This document shows positions 1-8,727 of a stretch of 64,000 bases of DNA, one piece after another; position 1 is the stretch's first letter; every line of letters starts with the position of its first letter. Location of the stretch: contig NZ_LGVW01000006.1 of NCBI RefSeq assembly GCF_001263335.1, positions 1-64,000 on the forward strand. Direction: 5' to 3'. The DNA is from Dichelobacter nodosus (GTDB taxonomy: Bacteria; Pseudomonadota; Gammaproteobacteria; Cardiobacteriales; Cardiobacteriaceae). Under the pieces are notes generated by a model. That model ran no database searches. It saw nothing but the letters and a program-made list of their open reading frames with translations, and was not told where the DNA came from. The position numbers and the translations under genes are program-made.

Positions 1-2
1 TA

Positions 3-113
3 GGCAATGATGAAAAATCATTTTGCAAAAAGCTTGACCGCTTAAAAGAAGAAATTACCAAAGAATATATTAAAAGAAGTAATGAAGAAACGCTCAAAAA
101 ATTCGGTAAATAA
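3..113 (+). CDS. C-terminal end of an unknown protein (5' end outside window)
   Basis: An open frame enters from the left edge and stops with TAA at 111-113, giving 36 residues rich in Lys and Glu with one Cys (FCKKLDRLKEEI). A hairpin terminator follows at 131. The Cys-Lys-x-Leu...Glu-Glu-Ile pattern resembles the later part of the broken lipoprotein at 699-1687 (LCYKIHETLEEIKEEV), so the two may be tandem paralogues. No function can be assigned from the fragment. Confidence 0.5.
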   Translation, partial: GNDEKSFCKKLDRLKEEITKEYIKRSNEETLKKFGK

Positions 114-130
114 CATCAATTAAATTAAAC

Positions 131-158
131 AGCTCTCGTTTTGAGGGCTTTTTATTTT
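131..158 (+). terminator. Rho-independent terminator
   Basis: A 7-bp stem AGCTCTC / GAGGGCT (one G-T pair) with a 5-nt loop is followed by TTTTATTTT. It lies 17 bases after the stop codon of the partial gene at the left edge and just before the ribosome binding site AAGGAG of the next ORF. Confidence 0.75.
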
Positions 159-169
159 AAGGAGCCAAA

Positions 170-448
170 ATGACTGAAACGATTCCTTATGAACGTCCCC
201 AGTTCCTCCATTGGGAAGCCAATCCCCACGTCTCGCGCGAAATCGGCGTCGCTAAAGCTGCCATCAAAGCCGGCGACGTGGTGCTTGCTACTGATGGCGT
301 CAATTTTGAAGTGCTTAAAGACGGCACTCCACCACCGTCCACCGGCGATGCGCCCAAAATCGGCTTTGCTTTGGAAGATGCGGCAGCCGGTGCGAAGTTC
401 GCGCTCGTCGTCCGCTTTGCCGTGATTGTCGTCATATTAAATTATTAA
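170..448 (+). CDS. Phage head-decoration protein D-like fragment
   Basis: A 92-residue ORF with a good ribosome binding site (AAGGAG, 159-164). It resembles bacteriophage lambda-type head decoration proteins: an N-terminal stretch ending in a Glu-Ala-Asn-Pro-His segment, then AGDVVLATDG, a proline-rich KDGTPPPSTG turn and a late GFALEDAAAGAK segment. The last residues turn into a hydrophobic run (VVILNY) and the DNA becomes very AT-rich right afterwards, so the gene probably lost its 3' end at a junction. No other phage genes lie nearby in the window, so this is a prophage relic or the edge of one. The base composition of the body (codons with GC-rich third positions) differs from the AT-rich flanks. 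Family assignment is by eye and moderate. Confidence 0.5.
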   Translation: MTETIPYERPQFLHWEANPHVSREIGVAKAAIKAGDVVLATDGVNFEVLKDGTPPPSTGDAPKIGFALEDAAAGAKFALVVRFAVIVVILNY

Positions 449-698
449 ACATCAATAAAATAATATATTAAATAATTAAATATAAATAACGCATCTATTC
501 GCTATATTTTTGCTGTTTTTCGTACTTCATAAAAAATTAAGTAGAAAATAATTTCTTATATTGATTTTTTCATTAATAAAAAGCCATTCGACCAACGGTT
601 GATATTTTAAATTCACATAATAAGCTATGAAATGAATTTACTTTGAATATATTACGATTAAATTTTAATGATAAATTAAATAATTATGGAGATTAAAG

Positions 699-1687
699 AT
701 GGTGAAATCACATCAATTAAGAAAAAAATTCTTTTTGTTCGGCTGTTGCGCCGCATTATTAACCGCCTGCGGTGAAAAAGAATACTATTACAAAAAACCA
801 GAAGAAGCGATTATCGTTGCCAAAAAATGCGTTACAGAATTGGCTTCTTTTGATACGCCGCTAACACGATTGAGAGAATTAAGAGACGATGAACACTGCG
901 AAAAATCATATTCTGCCCTTGTCGCTCGACAAGGTCTTGATGAAGTGAAATCCCTGCTGGAAAAAGATATCACGGAGATAAAAAAATATAACGGAAGAAT
1001 ATTGCCAACTGACGATTTATTTGGTGATAATTTCTGGTTAACCCTTGCTACCATGTGGTTAGGCGCGCGTACCCAATTGGAAAATGAGCAAAAATTCTTA
1101 AAAGAAATTATAGAAAAGCCATTTGCTCAAGCAATTACCGCATTAGAAAAGACCACTTCCTTGTGTAGATCTGGCTATCTTGGTTCGAATCACATAGATT
1201 TGGATTACATAGGAAAATCATGGGCTGATGCGGCACATAATAAATCATGCCAAGGCTTAAAAGAAGCGCATTATCAAATAGTTAGCAAACGTTTTCTCAT
1301 TTAGACCAAATATCTCAAACAGAAAAAATCGCGGCAGATCAAGACTTACTCGCCGCGCTGAAAACCTGCTCTATTACTGATATTTATCAAGAAATTTATG
1401 ATGATCCGCGCGTGACCGATTTATGCTACAAAATTCATGAAACCCTTGAAGAAATTAAAGAAGAAGTTCAAAAAGAAAAACTCATTACAGCCGTTGAAAA
1501 CACTTTGAACCTCATTGACGAAAAATGCGATGCGTCCGACGCTTCCATCAATGATGATAAATCCTATTTAATTCATTTAAAAGAATATTTACGCAAAGAA
1601 AATCATGAAATCCATTATGGACTTTTCTTCAAAAAAATAAGAAAAATTAAAGAAAAATGCATTGCCGCTGATAAACCTAAAAATTAA
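699..1687 (+). pseudogene. Frameshifted lipoprotein gene of unknown function
   Basis: The first frame (699-1304) gives a 201-residue protein with a lipoprotein signal peptide: charged start (VKSHQLRKK), hydrophobic core and lipobox LTAC followed by GEKEYYYKKP. The +2-shifted frame is open from about 1289 (TFSHLDQISQTEKIAADQDL...) through the GTG at 1412 to the stop at 1687, with the same Lys/Glu/Cys-rich style. Adding one A in the AAA run near 1286-1289 would join the frames into one protein of about 329 residues. This is seen directly; that it was once a single gene is inference. The 250 bases upstream are very AT-rich and hold the presumed promoter; a GGAG lies before the ATG at 699. Function unknown. 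A sequencing error would produce the same picture. Confidence 0.6.
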
Positions 1688-1774
1688 TGCCACACCTTTT
1701 TGAATTTGAAAAAATTCCGCGTAATCAAAATTGCTTAAAATCACAAATAACAATCCCAACAAGCTAAAAACCCA

Positions 1775-1796
1775 CGCCGTGATAGAATCCACGGCG
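1775..1796 (+). promoter_or_regulatory. hemG promoter: extended -10 inside an inverted repeat
   Basis: TGATAGAAT (1780-1788) fits an extended -10 element and lies about 33 bases before the hemG start. It sits between perfect 7-bp arms CGCCGTG (1775-1781) and CACGGCG (1790-1796), so the -10 falls in the loop of a potential hairpin or a dyad operator. The same TGATAGAAT string occurs before apt at 45871-45879. Confidence 0.45.
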
Positions 1797-1821
1797 CATA
1801 TTTGTTTGTTAAGGAAAAATC

Positions 1822-2352
1822 ATGAGTAAAATCGCCCTTTTTTATTCAACAACGGACGGGCACACCCTAAAAATTTGTCACTATATTCAAAGCGTTTTAT
1901 CAACAACCGAACAAATCAGCATCATACCCATTGCTCAAGCGCAAGAACGCGATCTCGCCGCCGCCGATAAAATCATCATTGGCGCCAGCATTCGCTACGG
2001 CAAACATCAAAAAGAACTCTATCAATTTATCAACCGCCATCTAACGCTGTTACAACAAAAACCCGCCGCGTTTTTTAGCATCAGCATCGTAGCGCGCAAA
2101 CCCAACCGCCAGCGCCCCGACAATAATCCTTATTTTAAACGCTTTTTATCAAAAAGCCCGTGGCAACCCAAATTAATCGGCATTTTCGCCGGCAAACTCG
2201 AAATGCCGCGCTACCGCTACCTCGATAAAATCATGATTCGACTGATCATGAAAATAGGAAAATCGCCGGTCAACAATCAAAGTTGCATTGAATTTACCAA
2301 TTGGGAACACGTGCGCCAATTTGCCGAAAAACTGCGGCAATTGGAACAATAA
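1822..2352 (+). CDS. hemG: Protoporphyrinogen IX dehydrogenase (quinone), HemG
   Basis: HemG is a flavodoxin-like membrane-associated enzyme that oxidises protoporphyrinogen IX to protoporphyrin IX and passes electrons to quinone, the penultimate step of haem synthesis. The 176-residue protein begins with the flavodoxin FMN loop (FYSTTDGHTLKI, residues 7-18) and carries the HemG hallmarks IIGASIRYGKHQ (about 52-63), SIVARKPNRQRP (about 91-102) and the basic PRYRYLDKIMIRLIMK segment (about 133-148), which belongs to the HemG-specific long insertion loop. Length matches the family. The start has AAGG 7 bases upstream. It stands alone on the plus strand, convergent with holC, whose stop lies 6 bases beyond. 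Confidence 0.93.
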   Translation: MSKIALFYSTTDGHTLKICHYIQSVLSTTEQISIIPIAQAQERDLAAADKIIIGASIRYGKHQKELYQFINRHLTLLQQKPAAFFSISIVARKPNRQRPDNNPYFKRFLSKSPWQPKLIGIFAGKLEMPRYRYLDKIMIRLIMKIGKSPVNNQSCIEFTNWEHVRQFAEKLRQLEQ

Positions 2353-2357
2353 TTTTG

Positions 2358-2783
2358 CTAAATAAAAACCGTCTCCGGCGTTATTCCGCGCGCACGATAA
2401 TGTTTAAAGCGGCGCCGCGTCACCGCCAAAACCGCCGGCGATTGATCAACGACTTCAAAAACGCGCTGGCAGCCCTGCGGAATATCCGGCAACTCATCAG
2501 CGCTTAAATTAATAAAAACATTCGTTTGCGCCGCGCGCTCCGGCGCAATCAATAACATCACCGCCGCGTGCGCCGCCAACGCATCATCACTCAACGCATG
2601 CGGAATAAAACTTTCCGCACGAAAAGACCACAAAAGCGCGTTCAACTGCGCCGCCATCGCCTCATCGGCACACAAAACCGCCGTATGCTGACGCGCCGCC
2701 ATCGCCTTTTCGCATAAACGGCACACAAAATGCAACCGCGCTGCTATCGTTTGGCTATTTAAAACATAAAACCGCGTCACCAT
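2358..2783 (-). CDS. holC: DNA polymerase III subunit chi
   Basis: HolC (chi) pairs with psi in the clamp loader of DNA polymerase III and contacts single-stranded DNA-binding protein. The 141-residue product shows the family pattern: TRFYVLNSQ at the start, RLCEKAMAARQHTAVLC (about 22-38), then ALLWSFRAESFIPHAL (about 48-63), the invariant Trp...SF(I/V)PH signature, and a C-terminal VVDQSP...RRRFKHYRARG. ATG at 2783 is chosen because the reading-frame extension upstream begins only at a TTG and the family starts here; GGGA lies 6-7 bases upstream. It follows oppDF with 14 bases between and may be read with the opp genes. Confidence 0.85.
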   Translation of the reverse strand: MVTRFYVLNSQTIAARLHFVCRLCEKAMAARQHTAVLCADEAMAAQLNALLWSFRAESFIPHALSDDALAAHAAVMLLIAPERAAQTNVFINLSADELPDIPQGCQRVFEVVDQSPAVLAVTRRRFKHYRARGITPETVFI

Positions 2784-2797
2784 AAAATTTCCCACAA

Positions 2798-4387
2798 TCA
2801 ATATAAAGCCGATGCCAACAAACGCTGGGTATACGGCATTTGCGGCGCCGAAAAAATCGCTTCGGTTGTGCCGCGCTCCACCACTTTTCCCCTTTGCAAC
2901 ACCAAAACCTGATGACTCAACGCGCGAATCATCGCCAAATCATGGCTGATAAATAAATAACTCAATCCATATTTACTTTGCAAATCGCGCAATAATTCTA
3001 ATATTTTCATTTGAATCACGCGATCCAAAGCCGATGTTGGTTCATCGAGCACGATAAATTTGGGTTGCAAAATCATCGCGCGCGCGATTGCAATCCGCTG
3101 TCTTTGTCCGCCGGAAAACGCGTGCGGATAACGCTGCATCATCTCCGCCGTCAAACCTACTTCTGCTAATGCTGCTGCCACCCGATCGCGGCGCGCTTTG
3201 GCTGATAATTCCGGCGCGTGCACGCGTAAACCCTCACCGACAATTTCCCCGACCGTCAACCGCGGCGACAATGAGCGCATCGGATCTTGAAAAACCACTT
3301 GCCGATCGGCTTTCAAACGCTGCCGTTCATCAGCGGTTAAATGCGCGATATTTTTTTCTAAAAAGAAAACATCACCGCGATACGGCACCATTTGCAACAA
3401 CGCTTTTCCCAAAGTCGTTTTGCCCGATCCCGATTCGCCAACAACGCCCAAAGTTGTCCCCGCCGGCAAAGTAAAAGAAACATCTTCCAGCGCACAAAAA
3501 CGCTGTTTTGAACACAAAAATTTCCGTTGCATAAAATCAACGCGCACGTGATGCGCTTGCACTAAAATCGTGCGCTCATTTTGAAGCGGCGCCGGCGCCG
3601 TTTGTGGCACGGCTTTAATTAAAATGCGCGTGTAATCCTGCTGCGGTTGGGTAAAAATTTGCGCTACCGTACCCGTTTCAACCAGTTTTCCCGCCTGCAT
3701 GACGTAAACGCGCTGCGCATAATGCCGCGCCAAATGTAAATCATGCGTAATCAATAAAACTGCCATCGATAATTCTTGTTGAAGTTGTTGTAATAAATAG
3801 AGAATTTCCGCTTGAATGGTCACGTCTAACGCGGTGGTTGGTTCATCGGCGATTAAAATATCAGGCTGATTAAGCAGCACCATCGCAATCATAATGCGTT
3901 GCAATTGACCGCCCGAACATTCATGCGGATAACGCCGCAGCATCATTTCCGGCGCATCGATTTTAACCCGCTGCAACAACGCAATAATTTTTTCGCGCGC
4001 CACTTTTTTAGCGAGCCGCGGTTGATGCGCGCGCACAGCTTCCGTCAATTGTGCGCCAATATTCATAAACGGATTTAACGCACTCATCGGTTCCTGAAAA
4101 ATCATACTGATACGCCGTCCGCGAATCGCGCGCAAATCCGGCTCCGAACACGTCAATAAATCCACGCCATCAAAAATAATGCGGCTATCGGGGGCATAAA
4201 TCGTTGTTTGCGGCGGCAATAAACGCAAAACCGATAACGCGGTCACCGATTTTCCCGATCCCGATTCACCAACTAATGCGCAAAATTCGCCGCGATCGAG
4301 ATGCAAAGATAATGCCTCAACGGCGCCATGACGCGTTTTATCATTTTGAAAATAAACGCTTAATTGTTCAATCGTTAACAGCGACAT
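2798..4387 (-). CDS. Oligopeptide ABC transporter ATPase, two fused ATPase domains (OppD-OppF / YejF type)
   Basis: This 529-residue cytoplasmic protein has two complete ABC ATPase domains and powers peptide uptake through OppBC. Domain 1: Walker A GESGSGKS (about 39-46), signature CSGGQLQR (about 157), Walker B ILIADEPTTALD (about 179). Domain 2: Walker A GESGSGKT (about 314), signature FSGGQRQR (about 428), Walker B FIVLDEPTSALD (about 448). Each domain ends in an oligopeptide-transporter style tail. E. coli Opp has separate OppD and OppF; a fused form occurs in YejF. The ATG at 4387 overlaps the oppC stop as TGATG, indicating translational coupling; an in-frame GTG lies one codon earlier. 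Confidence 0.92.
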   Translation of the reverse strand: MSLLTIEQLSVYFQNDKTRHGAVEALSLHLDRGEFCALVGESGSGKSVTALSVLRLLPPQTTIYAPDSRIIFDGVDLLTCSEPDLRAIRGRRISMIFQEPMSALNPFMNIGAQLTEAVRAHQPRLAKKVAREKIIALLQRVKIDAPEMMLRRYPHECSGGQLQRIMIAMVLLNQPDILIADEPTTALDVTIQAEILYLLQQLQQELSMAVLLITHDLHLARHYAQRVYVMQAGKLVETGTVAQIFTQPQQDYTRILIKAVPQTAPAPLQNERTILVQAHHVRVDFMQRKFLCSKQRFCALEDVSFTLPAGTTLGVVGESGSGKTTLGKALLQMVPYRGDVFFLEKNIAHLTADERQRLKADRQVVFQDPMRSLSPRLTVGEIVGEGLRVHAPELSAKARRDRVAAALAEVGLTAEMMQRYPHAFSGGQRQRIAIARAMILQPKFIVLDEPTSALDRVIQMKILELLRDLQSKYGLSYLFISHDLAMIRALSHQVLVLQRGKVVERGTTEAIFSAPQMPYTQRLLASALY

Positions 4388-5238
4388 CACGCTTCCTTCG
4401 GCGATAAAGCATCGCGCAAACCATCGCCGATAAAGTTAAAACACAATAACATCAGCGCCAAACTTAAAGCCGGAAAAACCAATAACCACGGCGCGCTTTC
4501 CATTTGTTTGGCGCCGTCGGCAATTAAAACGCCCAAACTCGTCATCGGTTCTTGCACGCCCAATCCCAAAAAGCTTAAAAAACTTTCGGTTAAAATCGAA
4601 AGCGGAATGGTCAGCGTCGCATAAACCACAACCGTTCCCAAAGTATTAGGCACAATATGACGCAACATAATCCGCAAAGGTGAAACGCCCAAAACTTCCG
4701 CCGCCTGCACAAATTCTTGCGCGCGTAAAGATAACGTTTGCCCGCGCACAATTCTTGCCATCGTCAGCCATTCCACCGCGCCGATGACGGCAAACATTAA
4801 ATAAATATTTCGTCCCAAAAAAACCATCAATAAAATCACAAAAAACATAAACGGCAACGCATATAAAACATCAACAAAACGCATCATCACGCTATCAATG
4901 CGCCCGCCCACGTAGCCCGCAATGACGCCGTAAGTAACGCCGATAATTAAACTAACCGCCGTGGCGCATAATCCCACTAAAAGCGAAACGCGCATGCCGT
5001 ACATCGTGCGCACAAATAAATCTCGACCGTTGCCGTCGGTGCCAAACCAATGTCCATTTTCTAGCGAGGGCGGCGTTAAAAATGCGTCCCAAAAAACCGC
5101 GTCGATGGTAAAAGGACGTATTTTTTCGCCCCAACACGCGCTTATCGTTAAAAAAACCAAAATCAATAATGCCAACAGCGCGATTTTATTACGACAAAAA
5201 CGCCGGCACGCGCGCCAATATAAGCTTTCCCGATTCAT
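4387..5238 (-). CDS. oppC: Oligopeptide ABC transporter permease OppC
   Basis: Inner-membrane permease of the peptide transporter, 283 residues with about six membrane segments. It matches OppC: GHWFGTDGNGRDLFVR (about 60-75), MRFVDVLYALPFMFFVILL, the EAA cytoplasmic loop for ATPase docking (ARIVRGQTLSLRAQEFVQAAEVLGVSP, about 155-181) and the ending FNFIGDGLRDALSPKEA. ATG at 5238 overlaps the oppB stop codon as ATGA, which favours it over the in-frame ATG nine codons upstream that would lie well inside oppB. Part of oppB-oppC-oppDF. Confidence 0.93.
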   Translation of the reverse strand: MNRESLYWRACRRFCRNKIALLALLILVFLTISACWGEKIRPFTIDAVFWDAFLTPPSLENGHWFGTDGNGRDLFVRTMYGMRVSLLVGLCATAVSLIIGVTYGVIAGYVGGRIDSVMMRFVDVLYALPFMFFVILLMVFLGRNIYLMFAVIGAVEWLTMARIVRGQTLSLRAQEFVQAAEVLGVSPLRIMLRHIVPNTLGTVVVYATLTIPLSILTESFLSFLGLGVQEPMTSLGVLIADGAKQMESAPWLLVFPALSLALMLLCFNFIGDGLRDALSPKEA

Positions 5239-6173
5239 TGCCATCTCACTTTGGGATTGAGCCATGCATATGCCAAATCAACCAATAAATTCAAAAAGAT
5301 CACTAAAGCGCCGTATAAAATCACCACGCCGAGCACTAAGGTGTAATCGCGGTTTAAAGCGCCGTTGACAAAATAGCGCCCGATGCCGGGAATGGCAAAA
5401 AGTTGTTCAATCACGATGGATCCCGTTAAAACGGACGCCAAAGCCGGCGCTAAATAACTGATAACGGGCATTAACGCCGGTTTTAAACAATGATGAACGA
5501 TAACTTGCCGTTCGGTTAATCCTTTGGCGCGCGCGGTTTTAATATGCGGTTCCTGCAAAACTTCTAACATCGAAGCCCGCATCAAACGCGCAATATAAGC
5601 CATTTGCGGCAATGCCAAAGTAATCGTTGGTAAAATCATCTGCCGCCAATGTTCGCCCCAACCGCTGGCAGGAACAATCGTCAAACCCCAATAAACAAAC
5701 GGCAAAACCGCACACACTAATAATAAAAGCGAACCCACCACAAAATTAGGCACGGTAATGCCAATCATCGCAATCCCCATTACGAAATAATCGCCGGCGC
5801 GTTTGTGATGAAGCGCGGCAAATATGCCGAAAAACGTGCCTAAAATCGTTGCCAACGTCATCGCCGCCGCGCCCAGTTTCATCGATACCGGAAAACCAAA
5901 GGCGATCAATTCGTTAACGCTGCGATCGGCGTATTGAAAAGAAGCGCCCAAATCCCCGCGCATCACGTGGCTTAAATAAATGAGATATTGCCGCCACAAC
6001 GGTTCATCTAAATGATACATCGCTTGCAAATTCGCTTGAATTTCCGGCGGTAAATTACGCTCTAAATCAAACGGCCCGCCCGGCGCTAAACGAATCATAA
6101 AAAACGCGAGCGTCACGATAACCAATAACGTTGGAACGGCAGTGCACAACCGCCGAAGCATATATCGAAACAT
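5235..6173 (-). CDS. oppB: Oligopeptide ABC transporter permease OppB
   Basis: Inner-membrane permease that pairs with OppC. 312 residues; the N-terminus MFRYMLRRLCTAVPTLLVIV is typical of OppB, followed by FFMIRLAPGGPFD (about 24-36), LGASFQYADRSV, and the EAA loop KTARAKGLTERQVIVHHCLKPA (about 211-232), with ...IEQLFAIPGIGRYFVNGALNRDY after it. It resembles OppB of enteric bacteria more than YejB. GAGG lies 7 bases before the ATG. First gene of the minus-strand opp operon, 194 bases from the divergent oppA start, so the two promoters share that interval. Confidence 0.93.
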   Translation of the reverse strand: MFRYMLRRLCTAVPTLLVIVTLAFFMIRLAPGGPFDLERNLPPEIQANLQAMYHLDEPLWRQYLIYLSHVMRGDLGASFQYADRSVNELIAFGFPVSMKLGAAAMTLATILGTFFGIFAALHHKRAGDYFVMGIAMIGITVPNFVVGSLLLLVCAVLPFVYWGLTIVPASGWGEHWRQMILPTITLALPQMAYIARLMRASMLEVLQEPHIKTARAKGLTERQVIVHHCLKPALMPVISYLAPALASVLTGSIVIEQLFAIPGIGRYFVNGALNRDYTLVLGVVILYGALVIFLNLLVDLAYAWLNPKVRWQ

Positions 6174-6367
6174 TTTTTCCTCAAAACGTCAGCGGCGCGG
6201 TTTATTTTGGTAAAACGGCGCCCAAAAAGGGCAAATGATAACGGAAAATAACGCAACTGGCAGTGTTCGTGTTCTTTTTTTCGCAAATGATGCGCGGCAA
6301 ATCGCTTGCGCTGTATCCCAGAACTGTTTAGGCTACAAAATCGCATTAATTATTGAAGGAAATTCTA

Positions 6368-7942
6368 ATGAAATATCGTTTTATGGTGACTTTATCTTTG
6401 CTTTTCGGCGCATTATCAAGCGCTTCTTTAAACGCGGAAACGCTGCGCCGCGCGATTGATGATGAACCGTCTTCTTTGGATCCTCAATTAGCGCAAGGTA
6501 TGCCGGAAATGCATATTTTGCGTGATATGTTTGTAGGGCTGGTGGACGAAGCGGCAGATGCTTCTTTAGTTGCAGGCGTGGCAGAACGTTGGGAAATCGC
6601 CGATGAAGGATTAACGTATCGCTTTTATTTGCGTGATAGCAAATGGTCTGACGGTTCGCCGGTAAGCGCTGATGATTTTGTTTATGCGTGGCGCCGCGCC
6701 GTTGATCCGGCTTTTGGTTCAAAATACGCGTTTTTTCTTTATCCCGTTAAAAATGCGCAAGCGATTAATGAAGGCAAATTGCCGGTTGATCAATTGGGCA
6801 TTGTGGCAAAAGACGATAAAACTTTGGTGGTCACTTTAGAACACCCAACGCCGTATTTTTTAGATATGTTGGTTAACGCGGTAGCGTATCCCGTTCCGAA
6901 AAAAACTGTAGAACAACATGGCGCCGCGTGGACGCGTCCAGAAAATATTGTGGTTAACGGCGCGTATCATTTAAAAGATTGGCAGCCGCAAGGTTTTTTG
7001 CGTTTGGAAAAATCGCCACTTTATTACGGCGCCGATAGCGTACGTTTAGATGAAGTGATTTATTATCCAACGCCCGATCAAAGCGCAGCGCTAAAACGTT
7101 ATCGCGCTGGCGAATTGGATTTAACTTCTGATGTGCCCAATGAACAAATGCCGTGGATTCGTGCGCATTTAAAAGATGAATTAAAAATTAATCCTTATTT
7201 GGGCGTTTTTTATTTTGGTTTTAATTTAACCAAAGCACCGTTTAAAGATAATCCGAAACTGCGCGCGGCACTTTCTTTAGCCGTTGACCGTGAGCCGATT
7301 GTGGAACACATTACCGCCGGCGGCGAAAAACCAGCGTTTCATTTCGTGGTGCCGCAAATTCAAGGTTATACGCCTTATATTCCAGCTGATGCGCAATTAA
7401 GCCGCGAGCAACGTTTGGAAAAAGCGCGCGCGTTATACGCGGAAGCTGGTTACAGCAAAGAAAATCCGCTGAAAATTGAATTGTTGTATAACACCAATGA
7501 AGTCAATAAAAAGATTTCGGTTGCCATTGCTGCAATGTGGCAATCGGCTTTGGGCGTGCAAACGCAATTGGTAAATAAAGAATGGAAAACGTATTTAATC
7601 GATCGCCGTAATTATGATACGCAAGTATTCCGCGGCACGTGGGTTGGCGATTATAACGATGCCAATACTTTTTTAGATTTATTTGTCAGCGGCGGCGGTT
7701 CTAATACGGTAGGTTTGGCAGATAAGGAATTCGATAAATTAATTGCGCAGGCGGCAGGCGAACAAGATCAAACCGCGCGCGCGTCGTTATTGCAACAGGC
7801 GGAAAGGCGTTTATTGGATAATTATAGTTTGATTCCGATTTATTTTTTCGTAAGCAAACATATGGTTAAACCTTATGTGCGCGGTTATCAAGAAAATGTG
7901 ATGGATCACTGGCATAGTAAATATTTATGGATTGAGCGTTAA
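6368..7942 (+). CDS. oppA: Periplasmic oligopeptide-binding protein OppA
   Basis: Solute-binding protein of family 5 that captures peptides in the periplasm for OppBC-DF. 524 residues with a clear signal peptide (MKYRFMVTLSLLFGALSSASLNA, cut before ETLRRAIDDEP). Family features: DEPSSLDPQLAQGMPEMHILRDMFVGL (about 32-58), LRDSKWSDGSPVSADDFVYAWRRAVDP (about 92-118), later FNLTKAPFKDNPKLRAALSLAVDRE and WVGDYNDANTFLDLF. ATG at 6368 is preceded by AAGGA at 6356-6360, so the earlier in-frame TTG is rejected. Unusually it is divergent from its permease genes, which leaves room for high separate expression of the binding protein. A strong hairpin follows. Confidence 0.95.
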   Translation: MKYRFMVTLSLLFGALSSASLNAETLRRAIDDEPSSLDPQLAQGMPEMHILRDMFVGLVDEAADASLVAGVAERWEIADEGLTYRFYLRDSKWSDGSPVSADDFVYAWRRAVDPAFGSKYAFFLYPVKNAQAINEGKLPVDQLGIVAKDDKTLVVTLEHPTPYFLDMLVNAVAYPVPKKTVEQHGAAWTRPENIVVNGAYHLKDWQPQGFLRLEKSPLYYGADSVRLDEVIYYPTPDQSAALKRYRAGELDLTSDVPNEQMPWIRAHLKDELKINPYLGVFYFGFNLTKAPFKDNPKLRAALSLAVDREPIVEHITAGGEKPAFHFVVPQIQGYTPYIPADAQLSREQRLEKARALYAEAGYSKENPLKIELLYNTNEVNKKISVAIAAMWQSALGVQTQLVNKEWKTYLIDRRNYDTQVFRGTWVGDYNDANTFLDLFVSGGGSNTVGLADKEFDKLIAQAAGEQDQTARASLLQQAERRLLDNYSLIPIYFFVSKHMVKPYVRGYQENVMDHWHSKYLWIER

Positions 7943-7945
7943 AAA

Positions 7946-7970
7946 AACGGCGGTATTCATTACCGCCGTT
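7946..7970. terminator. Bidirectional terminator between oppA and tatC
   Basis: Perfect 10-bp stem AACGGCGGTA / TACCGCCGTT with loop TTCAT, preceded by AAAAA and followed by AATCTTTTTC, so it can end transcripts from both sides. It overlaps the last bases of tatC. Confidence 0.85.
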
Positions 7971-8727
7971 AATCTTTTTCTGCCGATTGTTTTTGCAAAT
8001 ATTTTGCAAATATGATGCCGATTTCAAACAAAATTAACATGGGAACGGCGAGCAATGTTTGCGAAAAAACATCGGGCGGCGTGAGAAACATACCGATAGT
8101 AAACGCAATCAGCACGATATACGGACGCTGCCGCGTTAACGTTTCAATTTCAACAACGCCGAGGCGAATTAAAATCACTGTGATGATGGGCACTTCAAAA
8201 GTCACGCCAAATGCTAAAAAAATGGCAATGCTCAAACTTAAATAGCTGGTGATATCCGGCATAAAAGCCACACCTTCTAATTCAATGCCGCTGAAAAAAG
8301 TAAACATCAACGGCAAAATCACAAAGTAAGCAAATAAAACCCCGAGATAAAACAAAACCGTTGCCGAAATCACAATCGGCAGCATTAATCGCTTTTCATG
8401 CCGATACATCGCCGGCGCGATAAATCGCCAAATTTGATACAAAATCCACGGCATCGTCAGCAATAACGCCAAAAATAAACAAACTTTGATCGGCGTTAAA
8501 AAAATATCGATGGGCTGATAAGCAAGCATTTGTTGGTTTGGCAATAAATTGGATAATACCGGCCACGCAAATAATTGATAAATTTTGTGATTAAACGGTA
8601 AAAGCGCCACAAAAACAGCGACATATGCCACCAAAGCATGAATCACACAGCGGCGCAATTCAATTAAATGCTCCACCAAAGGCATTTCTTGATCGGTTAA
8701 TTCGTCGTCATCGTGCGGCGTCGTCAT
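7969..8727 (-). CDS. tatC: Sec-independent protein translocase TatC
   Basis: Multispanning core of the twin-arginine translocase, which recognises RR signal peptides and exports folded proteins. 252 residues from the ATG at 8727; it shows PLVEHLIELRRCVIHALVA (about 15-33), six membrane segments, RFIAPAMYRHEKRL with the conserved Phe/Pro/Glu region (about 102-115), and FGVTFEVPIITVILIRLGVV (about 165-184) with the conserved FExP. The start at 8727 sits 20 bases inside tatB and gives the conserved N-terminus; a longer frame without homology extends upstream. Last gene of tatABC. Confidence 0.94.
   Translation of the reverse strand: MTTPHDDDELTDQEMPLVEHLIELRRCVIHALVAYVAVFVALLPFNHKIYQLFAWPVLSNLLPNQQMLAYQPIDIFLTPIKVCLFLALLLTMPWILYQIWRFIAPAMYRHEKRLMLPIVISATVLFYLGVLFAYFVILPLMFTFFSGIELEGVAFMPDITSYLSLSIAIFLAFGVTFEVPIITVILIRLGVVEIETLTRQRPYIVLIAFTIGMFLTPPDVFSQTLLAVPMLILFEIGIIFAKYLQKQSAEKD

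Noticed and set aside
1589-1792. Minus-strand ORF with a hydrophobic start (MDSITAWVFSLLGLL)
   Set aside because: The first part looks like a membrane helix, but it starts inside the hemG promoter dyad with GTG and then runs antisense to the lipoprotein frame; not enough support.
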